From positions 1 to 31,279 of IMG/VR virus record IMGVR_UViG_3300043446_004451: DNA of 31,279 nucleotides. One strand, given 5' to 3'. The translations under genes and the position numbers were made by a program. The notes beneath the pieces were generated by a model that searched no databases, had not been told where the DNA came from, and saw only the letters and a program-made list of their open reading frames with translations. Below, piece after piece: positions 14,928 to 21,747 of the stretch. This DNA comes from a virus. Position 1 is the first letter of the stretch; the number at the start of each line of letters is the position of its first letter.

Positions 14928-14986
14928 AACGGTGGGGCGCGCATACCTTCACGCGCAACCTTAACCCGCAACCAAACAAGGACACA
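14928..14986 (+). promoter_or_regulatory. GTGGGG-hairpin leader, copy 2
   Basis: AACGGTGGGGCGCGCA starts at 14928, as in copy 1. GCGCG (14937-14941) pairs with CGCGC (14952-14956) around a 10-base loop. The A/C-rich tail and AAGGACACA-ATG follow. The distance from GGTGGGG to the ATG is 56 bases here and 57 in copy 1. Confidence 0.65.
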
Positions 14987-15166
14987 ATGCGACAATTTGA
15001 CCTTGCCTATATGCGCCAACTGCTAGGGCCGGAAGCGACAGAGCAGCAGGCTATCGCAATGCTTGAACGTCTCGACCTGCACAACCTGGCGCTGCATGAC
15101 CTCGACAAAATCGCAGACAGCCTGTGGGCCGACTGGTTAGACCAGACAGCCAGCGACAACGACTAG
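14987..15166 (+). CDS. 59-residue acidic helical protein
   Basis: ATG 14987 follows AAGGA within leader copy 2. The product is acidic and almost wholly helical (LGPEATEQQAIAMLERLDLH, then LHDLDKIADSLWADWLDQ) with no cysteine and no membrane segment. No family is recognised. It is the last of the small-gene string before the promoter at 15187. Confidence 0.6.
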   Translation: MRQFDLAYMRQLLGPEATEQQAIAMLERLDLHNLALHDLDKIADSLWADWLDQTASDND

Positions 15167-15186
15167 CCAACCAACAGCCACACCTA

Positions 15187-15214
15187 TAGACAACCCGCCA
15201 ACCCTGCGTACAAT
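15187..15214 (+). promoter_or_regulatory. Promoter candidate for the Dps-like gene
   Basis: TAGACA (15187-15192) and TACAAT (15209-15214), each five of six to consensus, are separated by 16 bases and lie 25 bases before the Dps-like start. It would allow this gene to be expressed apart from the small-gene operon. Confidence 0.5.
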
Positions 15215-15238
15215 GCAGACACCTTGGAGGGTTTGACT

Positions 15239-15703
15239 ATGGCGACCAAAGAATCTTGCAAGAGCCGGCTGCAAAACCTGCTGGCAATGCTTCGAGCTGT
15301 GCAGATTGTTCACCACACAGCGCACTGGCAAGTCAGGGGCGAGGAATTTTACGGCGATCACCTGCTGTTTGAACGTTTGTACAGCAGCATTGACGACGAG
15401 TTCGACACGCTGGCCGAAAAGATTGTCGCCATGTACGGCAGCGATGCGGTGGGTGCAGCAGATCAGATCAAACGAATTGCCAACGTCGTCGAGCGCGCTT
15501 GCGATACAACCTCAGATCTGCACAAGCGCTCGCTGATGGTCGAAGAGGGGCTGCAGACTGTGCTCGAGGCGGTCCGCGACCACATGCGCAAAGAAAACGC
15601 CTTGTCGATGGGCATGGACAACTTCCTGCAAGGTTTGGGCGACAAGCACGAGACCGCCGTCTATCTGTTGCAGCAGCGGCTTGCCTCCCGCAGCAAGAGT
15701 TGA
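15239..15703 (+). CDS. Dps/ferritin-like protein
   Basis: A 154-residue four-helix protein. The first half carries the Dps ferroxidase pattern: AHW (H29), DHLLFERLY (H41), then D56 and E60 in DEFDTLAEK. Family members bind iron at subunit interfaces, detoxify peroxide and some coat DNA in 12-mer cages. ATG 15239 follows GGAGG at 8 bases; MEGLTM at 15224 lacks a site. Length fits Dps. It sits between the small early genes and the replication genes with its own promoter. A role in protecting phage DNA or managing host iron is inference. Confidence 0.85.
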   Translation: MATKESCKSRLQNLLAMLRAVQIVHHTAHWQVRGEEFYGDHLLFERLYSSIDDEFDTLAEKIVAMYGSDAVGAADQIKRIANVVERACDTTSDLHKRSLMVEEGLQTVLEAVRDHMRKENALSMGMDNFLQGLGDKHETAVYLLQQRLASRSKS

Positions 15704-15728
15704 CAACAGCCGCCGCCCGTTGTACAAC
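15699..15728 (+). promoter_or_regulatory. Promoter with GTTG..CAAC operators before replication genes
   Basis: TTGACA (15700-15705), 17 bases, TACAAC (15723-15728). GTTGACAAC (15699-15707) covers the -35 and the 10-bp palindrome GTTGTACAAC (15719-15728) covers the -10; their centres are about 20.5 bp apart, two helical turns. This is what paired repressor sites look like. Confidence 0.55.
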
Positions 15729-15790
15729 TTAGACAACACGCAGCCCTTCGCCTGTTCGCACCAGGTCGGCTGCTTCAACTGGAAACCATC

Positions 15791-15919
15791 ATGAATTTCC
15801 TTTCCTTACAGAAGCCAGCAAAGGACCGACCGCCACCTCAGGTTTCCGGGTGTCGGAAGGGTGCGACCCTTTGTTGGTTTCTGTACGGGCAGGAGATTTT
15901 TTATGCCTCCACCCTATAG
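15791..15919 (+). CDS. Possible 42-residue leader peptide
   Basis: An ATG at 15791 opens 42 codons that end 14 bases inside the initiator gene, which could couple translation. The ribosome site (GGAAA) is weak and the Pro/Cys-containing sequence shows no motif. A hairpin (15857-15862 with 15866-15871, AAGGGT/ACCCTT) lies within. It may be only untranslated leader. Confidence 0.25.
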   Translation: MNFLSLQKPAKDRPPPQVSGCRKGATLCWFLYGQEIFYASTL

Positions 15920-16913
15920 ACCGATTCACGCCGATATCTGGGGACCGCTGACCGGATTGTCCGTTGTTGCGCAAGCTGCATATTTCCGGCTTGCCGCAGG
16001 TCCAGACAGCCGCCCCTTCCCTGTTGTTCCTCTGCGTATCAATGCGCTGGCGGCAGATCTTTGCGTCTCTCCACAAGCATTGCGACCGGCGATTGCCTCG
16101 CTGGTTGAGCGCGGATTGCTGATCACAGATGCCGACACTAACCCGACAGTCGCCTACCTCCCCCTACGCATGCGGCATAGCACTCCCCGAGCACTCGACC
16201 ACCACTCGGCATGGACTTTGGAAGCAAAAGGATACCAGTGGACGCGCTTCTACTCACAACTCATTGAAGATATTGGACCCACACCCCCCACCCGTGGGGG
16301 TAAGGGTCCTGCCACACTGGGGCATAAAACAGAAACAGAAACAGAAACAGAAACAGAAACAGATACAGAAACAGATACAGAAACAGATACAGATATAAAT
16401 ATACAGGCTGCTCCGCAGCCCGTGCCTGTCGTTACCGACACGCACCACATCGACCATCTGTTTCGTCAGGAACAACCAAAGAACAGGCTGGCTGCGAACG
16501 AAGAGACAGCAGCCGCTATCCTAAACAGGAAAGTTACTGACGCTGTTATCGGCGAATGGAATTCGCAGCTAGCTGTGCTTGGTAATCCTGCCGTCAAGGC
16601 AGACAAACAGTTCTATGTGCGCAACGCGCGAAATCTTGCCAAGGTTGCCGCAGCCGCCGGCGGTTTGGACAATCTTGCAATGCTCATGCGGTTTGCGGCG
16701 AACGAATTGCCGTACAACAGCGGCAGACCATACGGCCCCGACGAGAAGGTGCGGGCCTGGACTTTGCCCGAGTGGTGCAGCCGCCAGAACATTGAGAAAG
16801 TCCAAGCCGCATTGAACAGTTGGGTGCTACGCGAGACGGGTCGTCCATCCGTCTGTCAACTGGACTGGAGTGCACGACCCTCACAGCAGACGCTTGTGCG
16901 CGAGGAGGACTAG
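15903..16913 (+). CDS. Replication initiator / helicase-loader-like protein
   Basis: A 336-residue protein. Residues 10-90 form a winged-helix-type domain (a helix pair LAADLCVSPQALRPAIASLV, then wing GLLITDADTNPTVAYLPLR). Residues 143-164 are a Thr-Glu/Thr-Asp repeat linker, and 190-310 are a helical domain like DnaD/primosomal C-domains. ATG 15903 has GGAG upstream and is preferred over 15861. The helicase gene starts right after its stop. The pairing matches phage O/P-type modules: this protein would bind the origin and load the helicase. The exact family is not certain. Confidence 0.7.
   Translation: MPPPYRPIHADIWGPLTGLSVVAQAAYFRLAAGPDSRPFPVVPLRINALAADLCVSPQALRPAIASLVERGLLITDADTNPTVAYLPLRMRHSTPRALDHHSAWTLEAKGYQWTRFYSQLIEDIGPTPPTRGGKGPATLGHKTETETETETETDTETDTETDTDINIQAAPQPVPVVTDTHHIDHLFRQEQPKNRLAANEETAAAILNRKVTDAVIGEWNSQLAVLGNPAVKADKQFYVRNARNLAKVAAAAGGLDNLAMLMRFAANELPYNSGRPYGPDEKVRAWTLPEWCSRQNIEKVQAALNSWVLRETGRPSVCQLDWSARPSQQTLVREED
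16275..16309. repeat. Nested inverted repeat beside the hexamer array
   Basis: CCCCCAC (16285-16291) pairs with GTGGGGG (16294-16300), inside an outer pair GGACCC (16275-16280) and GGGTCC (16304-16309). It lies inside the initiator gene, 20 bp before the hexamer repeats. Confidence 0.7.
16329..16394. repeat. Eleven tandem hexamers (ACAGAA/ACAGAT)
   Basis: Five ACAGAA units are followed by T, A, T, A, T, T variants at the sixth base. Being in frame they encode the Thr-Glu/Thr-Asp linker. An A/T-only stretch (ATAAATATA) follows directly. Possible iterons of a replication origin, or a simple repeat of variable length. Confidence 0.85.
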
Positions 16914-18251
16914 ATGGCGCGCAAGCAGACAGACTCCAACGCAGTTCGCGATCCTGTCGCAGAACGAGTCCTTGTTGCCTCTGTTGTGACAGACGCTACC
17001 GGCATCTGCCTACAGCAGTACCTCGACAGCGGCTGTACGATTGCGGACTTTACCGATCCCAACACCGCGCTTGTGCTGCAAATATACCTTGCGGCTTACG
17101 AGTTGCGCGGCGCAGCAAGCCTCGTGGATATCCTCCAAGGCGAGCATGCGCTTAAGAACTCTGCCTTCGGCCAATTTGCAGTAGACCTTACGCTGGAAGC
17201 AGCAACGGACTGCACAGCCTATGCGCGGTCGGTGCGTATTCACGCAGAGCAACGCAAGGCGATGGCGCAGATTGAGCGCCACCTGCGTAGAGCTGCCGAA
17301 GCCAGCGACCCAGAGGAGCGCATTGAGGCAATGGCAGCAGCCAAAGCTGTGCATGTGCCTCAACTGGAGCCGACCAAGTCGTTGACCAAGGCGGAACGGC
17401 TGGCGGCGATGTACGCAGAGGACTTGTCGGGTGTGGAGAAATTGCCGGCTATTCCGACGTCGCTGCAATGCTTGGACAACACGATGGCCGGAGGGTTTAG
17501 GGCTGGCAGACTGTATGTGCTTGCGGCACGTCCAGGTGGAGGCAAGACCTCGCTCGCATTGGGCATGGTCGCAGCCGCCTGCCGTGCAGGAAAACGTGTT
17601 GCATTTATATCACTTGAAATGCAGGGCGAGGAACTAGAGCGCCGCATGATCAGCTATCTGTCCGGCGTGCCGCTGCTGGGCAACCGTGCAGCGACAGTGG
17701 ACGAGGCCATCGCGTTGCAACAGGCATATGCGACCTTGTCCGACTGGGACTACCACATCTGGGATAAGCCGCCGCGCAACTATGACGAGGTGATCCGCTG
17801 GCTGTGCGCTTTGCACGAAGAACAGCCGCTGGGCCTGGTAGTGCTTGACTATCTGCAACTGCTTCCGTCGACTGGCGCAGAGCGCGATGACCTGTCGATT
17901 GGCCAGCACGCGACGCGAAGCAAGAACGCAGCCAAGTTCCTTGGGTGTCCGTTCCTGCTTATTGCCCAACCCAATCGAGCCATCGACCAGCGCGGGGATG
18001 GGCGCTATCGCATGTCCGACTTGCGTGGCAGCGGACAGATCGAGCAGGACGCCGACTGGATTGCCTTTGTCTGGCGCGCACCGGAAAGCGCAGAGGGATA
18101 CCCGCAGGGCTACGCAGAAATCGACATCCTCAAGCACAGGCATGGACCGCTAGCCCGCCATCGCATCGAGTGGCATGGGCCAACGTACCGATTCCACGAC
18201 AGTGTCGAGCCGCTGATTTCTTTTGCGACAGGTACAAAAACCTACAAGTAG
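16914..18251 (+). CDS. Replicative DNA helicase, DnaB family
   Basis: A 445-residue hexameric 5'-3' helicase for the phage replication fork. There is an N-terminal helical domain (to about 150), then a RecA-like core: Walker A ARPGGGKTS (205-213), FISLEMQGEEL (231-241), Walker B VVLDYLQLL (309-317), a DnaB-type polar block (about 350-356), SDLRGSGQIEQDAD (about 367-380) and a C-terminal KHRHGPL with the arginine finger region. GGAGG precedes ATG 16914, immediately after the initiator stop. Confidence 0.93.
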   Translation: MARKQTDSNAVRDPVAERVLVASVVTDATGICLQQYLDSGCTIADFTDPNTALVLQIYLAAYELRGAASLVDILQGEHALKNSAFGQFAVDLTLEAATDCTAYARSVRIHAEQRKAMAQIERHLRRAAEASDPEERIEAMAAAKAVHVPQLEPTKSLTKAERLAAMYAEDLSGVEKLPAIPTSLQCLDNTMAGGFRAGRLYVLAARPGGGKTSLALGMVAAACRAGKRVAFISLEMQGEELERRMISYLSGVPLLGNRAATVDEAIALQQAYATLSDWDYHIWDKPPRNYDEVIRWLCALHEEQPLGLVVLDYLQLLPSTGAERDDLSIGQHATRSKNAAKFLGCPFLLIAQPNRAIDQRGDGRYRMSDLRGSGQIEQDADWIAFVWRAPESAEGYPQGYAEIDILKHRHGPLARHRIEWHGPTYRFHDSVEPLISFATGTKTYK

Positions 18252-18255
18252 GTGC

Positions 18256-18284
18256 TTGACACCGCCAAGGTGTCGCTGTAGGCT
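18256..18284 (+). promoter_or_regulatory. Promoter for the recombination genes, same class as the early promoter
   Basis: TTGACA (18256-18261), 17 bases, TAGGCT (18279-18284). GACACC/GGTGTC (18258-18263 and 18269-18274) form an inverted repeat over the spacer. TTGACA, nine bases, then TGTCRCTGTAG is shared with the promoter at 11652, suggesting common control. Confidence 0.65.
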
Positions 18285-18321
18285 GCAAACATTCACGGGG
18301 CAACCCGACTTGGAGTAGGCA

Positions 18322-18546
18322 ATGTCTGAACATAACCTCAAATCACTTGGCCGAATTTCAACCAACGGAATGGCAATTGACTTGATGCAATCGTCCGAAA
18401 GCAACTCGTTTGTATTCCTCAGTATCAGCACCTATACCGAACGCGGCAGTCAGTCCTTGTTGTTGCGTCTGGAAGAACCCGAAGTTGGCAAGCTTGCAGA
18501 CATTGTCAATCGCGCGCTGTACGAAATCTTTCCCAAGCAATTCTAG
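18322..18546 (+). CDS. Small protein before the exonuclease, unknown
   Basis: A 74-residue protein with beta-type strands (NSFVFLSISTY, SQSLLLRLEEPEV) and a C-terminal helix (LADIVNRALYEIF). ATG 18322 follows GGAGTAGG; the next gene uses nearly the same start context (GGAGTAGGTA). As first gene behind the 18256 promoter and beside recombination genes it may help recombination or inhibit a host nuclease. That is position-based inference only. Confidence 0.6.
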   Translation: MSEHNLKSLGRISTNGMAIDLMQSSESNSFVFLSISTYTERGSQSLLLRLEEPEVGKLADIVNRALYEIFPKQF

Positions 18547-18555
18547 GAGTAGGTA

Positions 18556-19587
18556 ATGCGAGACTCACTTAAGCGAGCAACGTTGCCGCGCCACCAGCTC
18601 ATCACTGCCAGCGATGTGCCCGCCATCCTGGGCATGTCCCCATGGACAACTGCGCACGATGTTTGGTTGGCCAAGAACAACCCGCAACCCAAGGAAAGCG
18701 CAGCTATGCGGCGCGGCACGGCAGCAGAGGACGTAATCCACAACTGGTATGCACAGTTTCCGCTGACAATTGAGGAAGGCCTGCGCTATGCAGACGCGCC
18801 GATTGCCGGGCCGGTCATGTGGGCAGCGGCTAGTCCCGATGCTTTCGCTCAGGACCAGGACTTTCGCTGGTACACAGTGGAATACAAGACCTCGTCGCAG
18901 CCATGGTATGGCGGAATTCCGCCGCACTATCTGGCGCAGGTGCGCTGGCAATTGATCTGCGTACCCGAAGCGCAATACGCAGTGCTGGTAGCGGTCACCG
19001 GCTTGCCCGCCGAAGTGGATGCAATGCTTGGGTCCGAAGATCCAGAGGTGCAAGAAGATGGCAAGTCTGTGCTTGGCCTGATGCTGTGGCGCAAAGTGAT
19101 TATTCCGCAAGTGTTCTTTGTAGAGCGCAACGCCGACGAGGAGCAGGCATTGTTGCAGCAGATGTCGACTTGGCATATGCGCCACATGGAAGTAGGCGTT
19201 GAGCCTGTTTTGACTGCAAAGGATCTGGCAACCGTGCAGCGTTCATGGGAAGCCCTAGAACCGGCGGGAGAGGTCGAACTGGGCAACGATGCCATTGATG
19301 GGCGTATCGCGGCTCTGAGCGCCAAATTGAAAGCCGCAGAGGCATACTTAAAGACTGCCGAGGAGGACGCAAAGACTGTGCGTGCAGAGTTGCTGGCTGC
19401 ATGGGCAGAGACCTACCCGCAAGCAGATGTACTGCGTCTGCCTAACAACGCAGGCAAAATAAGCTACAAGGCGCAGCAGGGGCGGGCATCGCTAGATGGC
19501 GACCGGTTGCGCAAGGACCATCCGCAATTGGCTGCGGAGTACACAAAGCAGGGCGCCTCGTTCCGGGTTCTGCGATTTGGCAAATAA
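18556..19587 (+). CDS. YqaJ-family viral recombinase (5'-3' exonuclease)
   Basis: A 343-residue lambda-exonuclease-like nuclease that trims double-strand ends for annealing. Motifs: ITASDVPAILGMSPW (16-30), RRGTAAEDVIHNWY with a catalytic Glu (about 52-65), SPDAF (about 95) with a metal-binding Asp, and VEYKTSS (about 112) with the Glu-x-Lys pair. The C-terminal 80 residues add a coiled coil (KLKAAEAYLKTAEEDAKTVR). Its partner annealing protein follows 10 bases later. Confidence 0.9.
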   Translation: MRDSLKRATLPRHQLITASDVPAILGMSPWTTAHDVWLAKNNPQPKESAAMRRGTAAEDVIHNWYAQFPLTIEEGLRYADAPIAGPVMWAAASPDAFAQDQDFRWYTVEYKTSSQPWYGGIPPHYLAQVRWQLICVPEAQYAVLVAVTGLPAEVDAMLGSEDPEVQEDGKSVLGLMLWRKVIIPQVFFVERNADEEQALLQQMSTWHMRHMEVGVEPVLTAKDLATVQRSWEALEPAGEVELGNDAIDGRIAALSAKLKAAEAYLKTAEEDAKTVRAELLAAWAETYPQADVLRLPNNAGKISYKAQQGRASLDGDRLRKDHPQLAAEYTKQGASFRVLRFGK

Positions 19588-19597
19588 GGAGAACAAC

Positions 19598-20182
19598 ATG
19601 AGGACTTCAGATTCATTTATTCATTTGGCAAAAGCCTTGCTGCATGTGCAGGGTAAAGTGTCGTCTGTTACGCGCGATGCACGGGCAGATGCAGGCCGTC
19701 GTACTTACAAGTATGCGACGCTTGAGGCTGTGATTGATACGATTCGTCCGGCTTGTTTGGAAGCAGGGCTTGTCCTGCTGCAATCGCCTGAGCTGGATTC
19801 GGCATCGGGCACGGTGTCGGTTGAGACGCGGTTGATTCACGCAGAATCCGGCGAGTGGGTGTCGGTAGTGTCGGCGTGCGCTGCGGCTACTGGCGATGCG
19901 CAGGCAGTCGGTAGTGCGCAAACCTACATGCGTCGCTATGGGTTGATGTCGCTGCTTGGTCTGGCTCCCGAAGATGATGACGGCCAGGCTGCACGCGGTG
20001 CACCGACTGGACAGTCGCAACCGCCGCAGGTGCAACAGGTGTCGCGCGACAAGATCGTGCAACGTCTGGTCGACATGCACAAGGAATTGGGATCGACGCC
20101 GCCGTCGTTTGACGGGATGACCGACCAGCAATTGATGGCGCACGGCGCACAACTGCGTACTAAACTCGACAACCGCAAGTAG
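19598..20182 (+). CDS. erf: Erf-like single-strand annealing protein
   Basis: A 194-residue protein that anneals complementary strands in phage recombination. The Erf-family core is visible: FIHLAKALLHVQGKV, RTYKYATLEAVIDTIRP (about 35-51), GLVLLQ, and GSAQTYMRRYGLMSLLGL (about 108-125), with an acidic DDDG end. The C-terminal 60 residues are a separate helical part. ATG 19598 has GGAG upstream. It is placed between YqaJ exonuclease and SSB, the standard recombination trio. Confidence 0.9.
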   Translation: MRTSDSFIHLAKALLHVQGKVSSVTRDARADAGRRTYKYATLEAVIDTIRPACLEAGLVLLQSPELDSASGTVSVETRLIHAESGEWVSVVSACAAATGDAQAVGSAQTYMRRYGLMSLLGLAPEDDDGQAARGAPTGQSQPPQVQQVSRDKIVQRLVDMHKELGSTPPSFDGMTDQQLMAHGAQLRTKLDNRK

Positions 20183-20190
20183 GAGACACT

Positions 20191-20589
20191 ATGAACCCCG
20201 CAACCCGACACACTCTGGATCTGCGTATCGTAGGCCGCCTGTTTGAATTCAAGACGCCCGATCGCGGCCCTGAGATTCTTACGCTGCAGGTCAATCATGG
20301 CAAGGACAAGAACGGCAACTTTAAACCCTCGACTTTTATTGACATCAAGGTGTTTCCCAGCAAGCGCGATCAGGTGCTGCGCATCAATCCAGACAAAGGC
20401 GATATTCTGGAGGTAATTGCCTGGGGTTCGACCGATGAGTGGGTGAACAAGGAAGGCGTCAAGCAGCGCAAGATTTCATGGGCAATGAGCGATGCCAAGT
20501 TGGTTGAGCGCAAGGCAAAGCGCGATGCGCAATTGGCAGCGCGTCACGATCCCGAACCGTTGATGGAAATTGACGACATCCCGTTTTAA
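20191..20589 (+). CDS. ssb: Single-stranded DNA-binding protein
   Basis: A 132-residue OB-fold protein. Strand-rich N-terminal 100 residues (LDLRIVGRLFEFKT, STFIDIKVF, LEVIAWGSTDEWVN) and the SSB-type acidic tail ending EIDDIPF, which in bacterial SSBs docks partner proteins. GGAGA precedes ATG 20191. It lies 8 bases after the Erf-like gene and serves replication and recombination. It is slightly short for bacterial SSB but normal for phage versions. Confidence 0.85.
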   Translation: MNPATRHTLDLRIVGRLFEFKTPDRGPEILTLQVNHGKDKNGNFKPSTFIDIKVFPSKRDQVLRINPDKGDILEVIAWGSTDEWVNKEGVKQRKISWAMSDAKLVERKAKRDAQLAARHDPEPLMEIDDIPF

Positions 20590-20605
20590 CCAAGAGACGG
20601 CGAGT

Positions 20606-20634
20606 CCTGCGCGGCCAGATAGACAAGGCGCAGG
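20606..20634 (+). other. Hairpin after the SSB gene
   Basis: CCTGCGC (20606-20612) pairs with GCGCAGG (20628-20634) around 15 bases, 17 bases after the SSB stop. No T-run follows. Together with element C it fills the 152-base gap between genes. Confidence 0.5.
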
Positions 20635-20664
20635 CGCGGCACAGAGCGATACGGGGTGCACTAA

Positions 20665-20726
20665 CGGCAGGTGGAGCAACAGGTTTGGGGACCGATGTTG
20701 CGCGGGTTCGACTCCCGCACTGCCGG
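20665..20726 (+). ncRNA. tRNA-like element C (61 nt)
   Basis: CGGCAG (20665-20670) pairs with CTGCCG (20720-20725). A perfect T-arm follows tRNA rules: GCGGG (20702-20706), loop TTCGACT, CCCGC (20714-20718). Between them, GCAACA (20676-20681) pairs with TGTTGC (20696-20701), extended by GGT/ACC across a bulge. The 5' part GGTGGAGCA resembles a tRNA D-arm, but the total is about 15 bases short of a tRNA and no normal anticodon arm can be drawn. It ends about 5 bases before a strong ribosome site. Confidence 0.6.
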
Positions 20727-20741
20727 CTATAAGGAGACGCA

Positions 20742-20933
20742 ATGGGGCAAGACGATCTGACACATTGGCAAGAGGAACTGCAACGCAGCCTCAAGATAAT
20801 GGAAGTCTATCTTGCTTTGCGGTTGAGCATGCGCGACTGGCACGGCGTTATGGATGCTGCCGCAGATATTCGCGAAATTGAATCCAAGATTGCGACGATC
20901 AAGGAATTGATGGAGGCAGTGAAATGCGCGTAA
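20742..20933 (+). CDS. 63-residue coiled-coil protein
   Basis: A small helical protein (MGQDDLTHWQEELQRSLKIM, ending ADIREIESKIATIKELMEAV) with heptad spacing. ATG 20742 follows AAGGAG. Its last 10 bases overlap the resolvase start, so the two are probably translated together; it could modulate the resolvase or structure DNA. No family recognised. Confidence 0.7.
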   Translation: MGQDDLTHWQEELQRSLKIMEVYLALRLSMRDWHGVMDAAADIREIESKIATIKELMEAVKCA

Positions 20934-21499
20934 TCGGCATCGATCCTGGAAAGACAATCGGCTTGTGTTTATACGATGGTCAACAAGTACTTGCTGCCGT
21001 TGAAGCAAAGGGCGATGCGGCATTGTTGTCTGTGCGCGACATTGTGTCCGACTGGACACAAGCTGACGAAGTTACAGCAATCGCTGTAGAGTGGCCGCGC
21101 ATTTACAGCAAAGCCGGCAACGAAGTTGCAGACACCTGCATACAGACCGGCATGATCTGGTGGATGCTGGGTGCGCGCGAATTGCCGAACAAAGATCTGG
21201 TCGGACAGTGGTGCTACCGACGCGACGTATATCTGTACGCATTGACCAGACAGGCAATCGTCAAAAAGCTAAGTGAGAAGATGGGGCAGTCAGTTAAGAC
21301 GGACTCCGGAGTGTGGAGCGCACTGGTTGACCTGCACGGCGGCAAAGGTATTGCAGACAAACGCACAACCAAAGGCCAGGCCGGCGGTCCATTGTCATTG
21401 CTTAGCGGCAAACCCCATGCACGAGCCGCACTTGCAGTTGCATGGGTTGCTGCAGATATTATTGCAGGCGCCATTGACACCCAGCCTGTGTCGCAGTAG
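20924..21499 (+). CDS. RuvC-like Holliday-junction resolvase
   Basis: A 191-residue RNase H-fold nuclease expected to cut four-way junctions during recombination and before packaging. VIGIDPGKTIGL (3-14) has the first catalytic Asp, and AVEWPRIYS (54-62) the Glu. The third motif, HARAALAVAW (165-174), has Ala where RuvC has Asp (HxxDA); I recall phage relatives with HAWQAL here, so this may be subfamily variation. GGAGG precedes ATG 20924. Confidence 0.8.
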   Translation: MRVIGIDPGKTIGLCLYDGQQVLAAVEAKGDAALLSVRDIVSDWTQADEVTAIAVEWPRIYSKAGNEVADTCIQTGMIWWMLGARELPNKDLVGQWCYRRDVYLYALTRQAIVKKLSEKMGQSVKTDSGVWSALVDLHGGKGIADKRTTKGQAGGPLSLLSGKPHARAALAVAWVAADIIAGAIDTQPVSQ

Positions 21500-21520
21500 C
21501 ATTGCGGCAGGAGGTTTGCA

Positions 21521-21625
21521 ATGAACAAGATGCTGTCAGTGTTGCTGTGGCCAAGCGAATTTGCAGCCACGATTGTCGTGTGGGGATTTGTTGCTGTTGT
21601 TGTTTTGGCCGAGGTCTTGCGGTGA
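21521..21625 (+). CDS. 34-residue membrane peptide
   Basis: ATG 21521 has a textbook ribosome site (GCAGGAGG). After an amphipathic start the peptide is one membrane helix (ATIVVWGFVAVVVLAEVL). Its TGA overlaps the GTG start of the lipoprotein gene (GTGA). The pair may work together in the membrane. Confidence 0.6.
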   Translation: MNKMLSVLLWPSEFAATIVVWGFVAVVVLAEVLR

Positions 21626-21747
21626 TCCCGCTGCTTTGGCTTGCGTTGCATGTGCAGCCGGCGCTGGCTTGTTCCGGGTCGTCGGATGAATTGCGCGACA
21701 GCGTGTGGCCGGCAGTGCTCGAAGGGCGTTGCCAGGTGGTGCTATGA
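21622..21747 (+). CDS. 41-residue putative lipoprotein
   Basis: GTG 21622 overlaps the previous stop. The product begins with a short hydrophobic signal (IPLLWLALHVQPALAC) ending in a lipobox-like ALA-Cys (C17), followed by a polar 24-residue tail with a second cysteine. Its stop overlaps the methyltransferase start (ATGA). Lipid modification is a prediction. A secreted superinfection-blocking or envelope peptide is one possibility. Confidence 0.55.
   Translation: MIPLLWLALHVQPALACSGSSDELRDSVWPAVLEGRCQVVL

Noticed and set aside
15857-15871. Terminator or attenuator before the initiator gene
   Set aside because: Six-bp stem followed only by TTTGTT; too weak to call.
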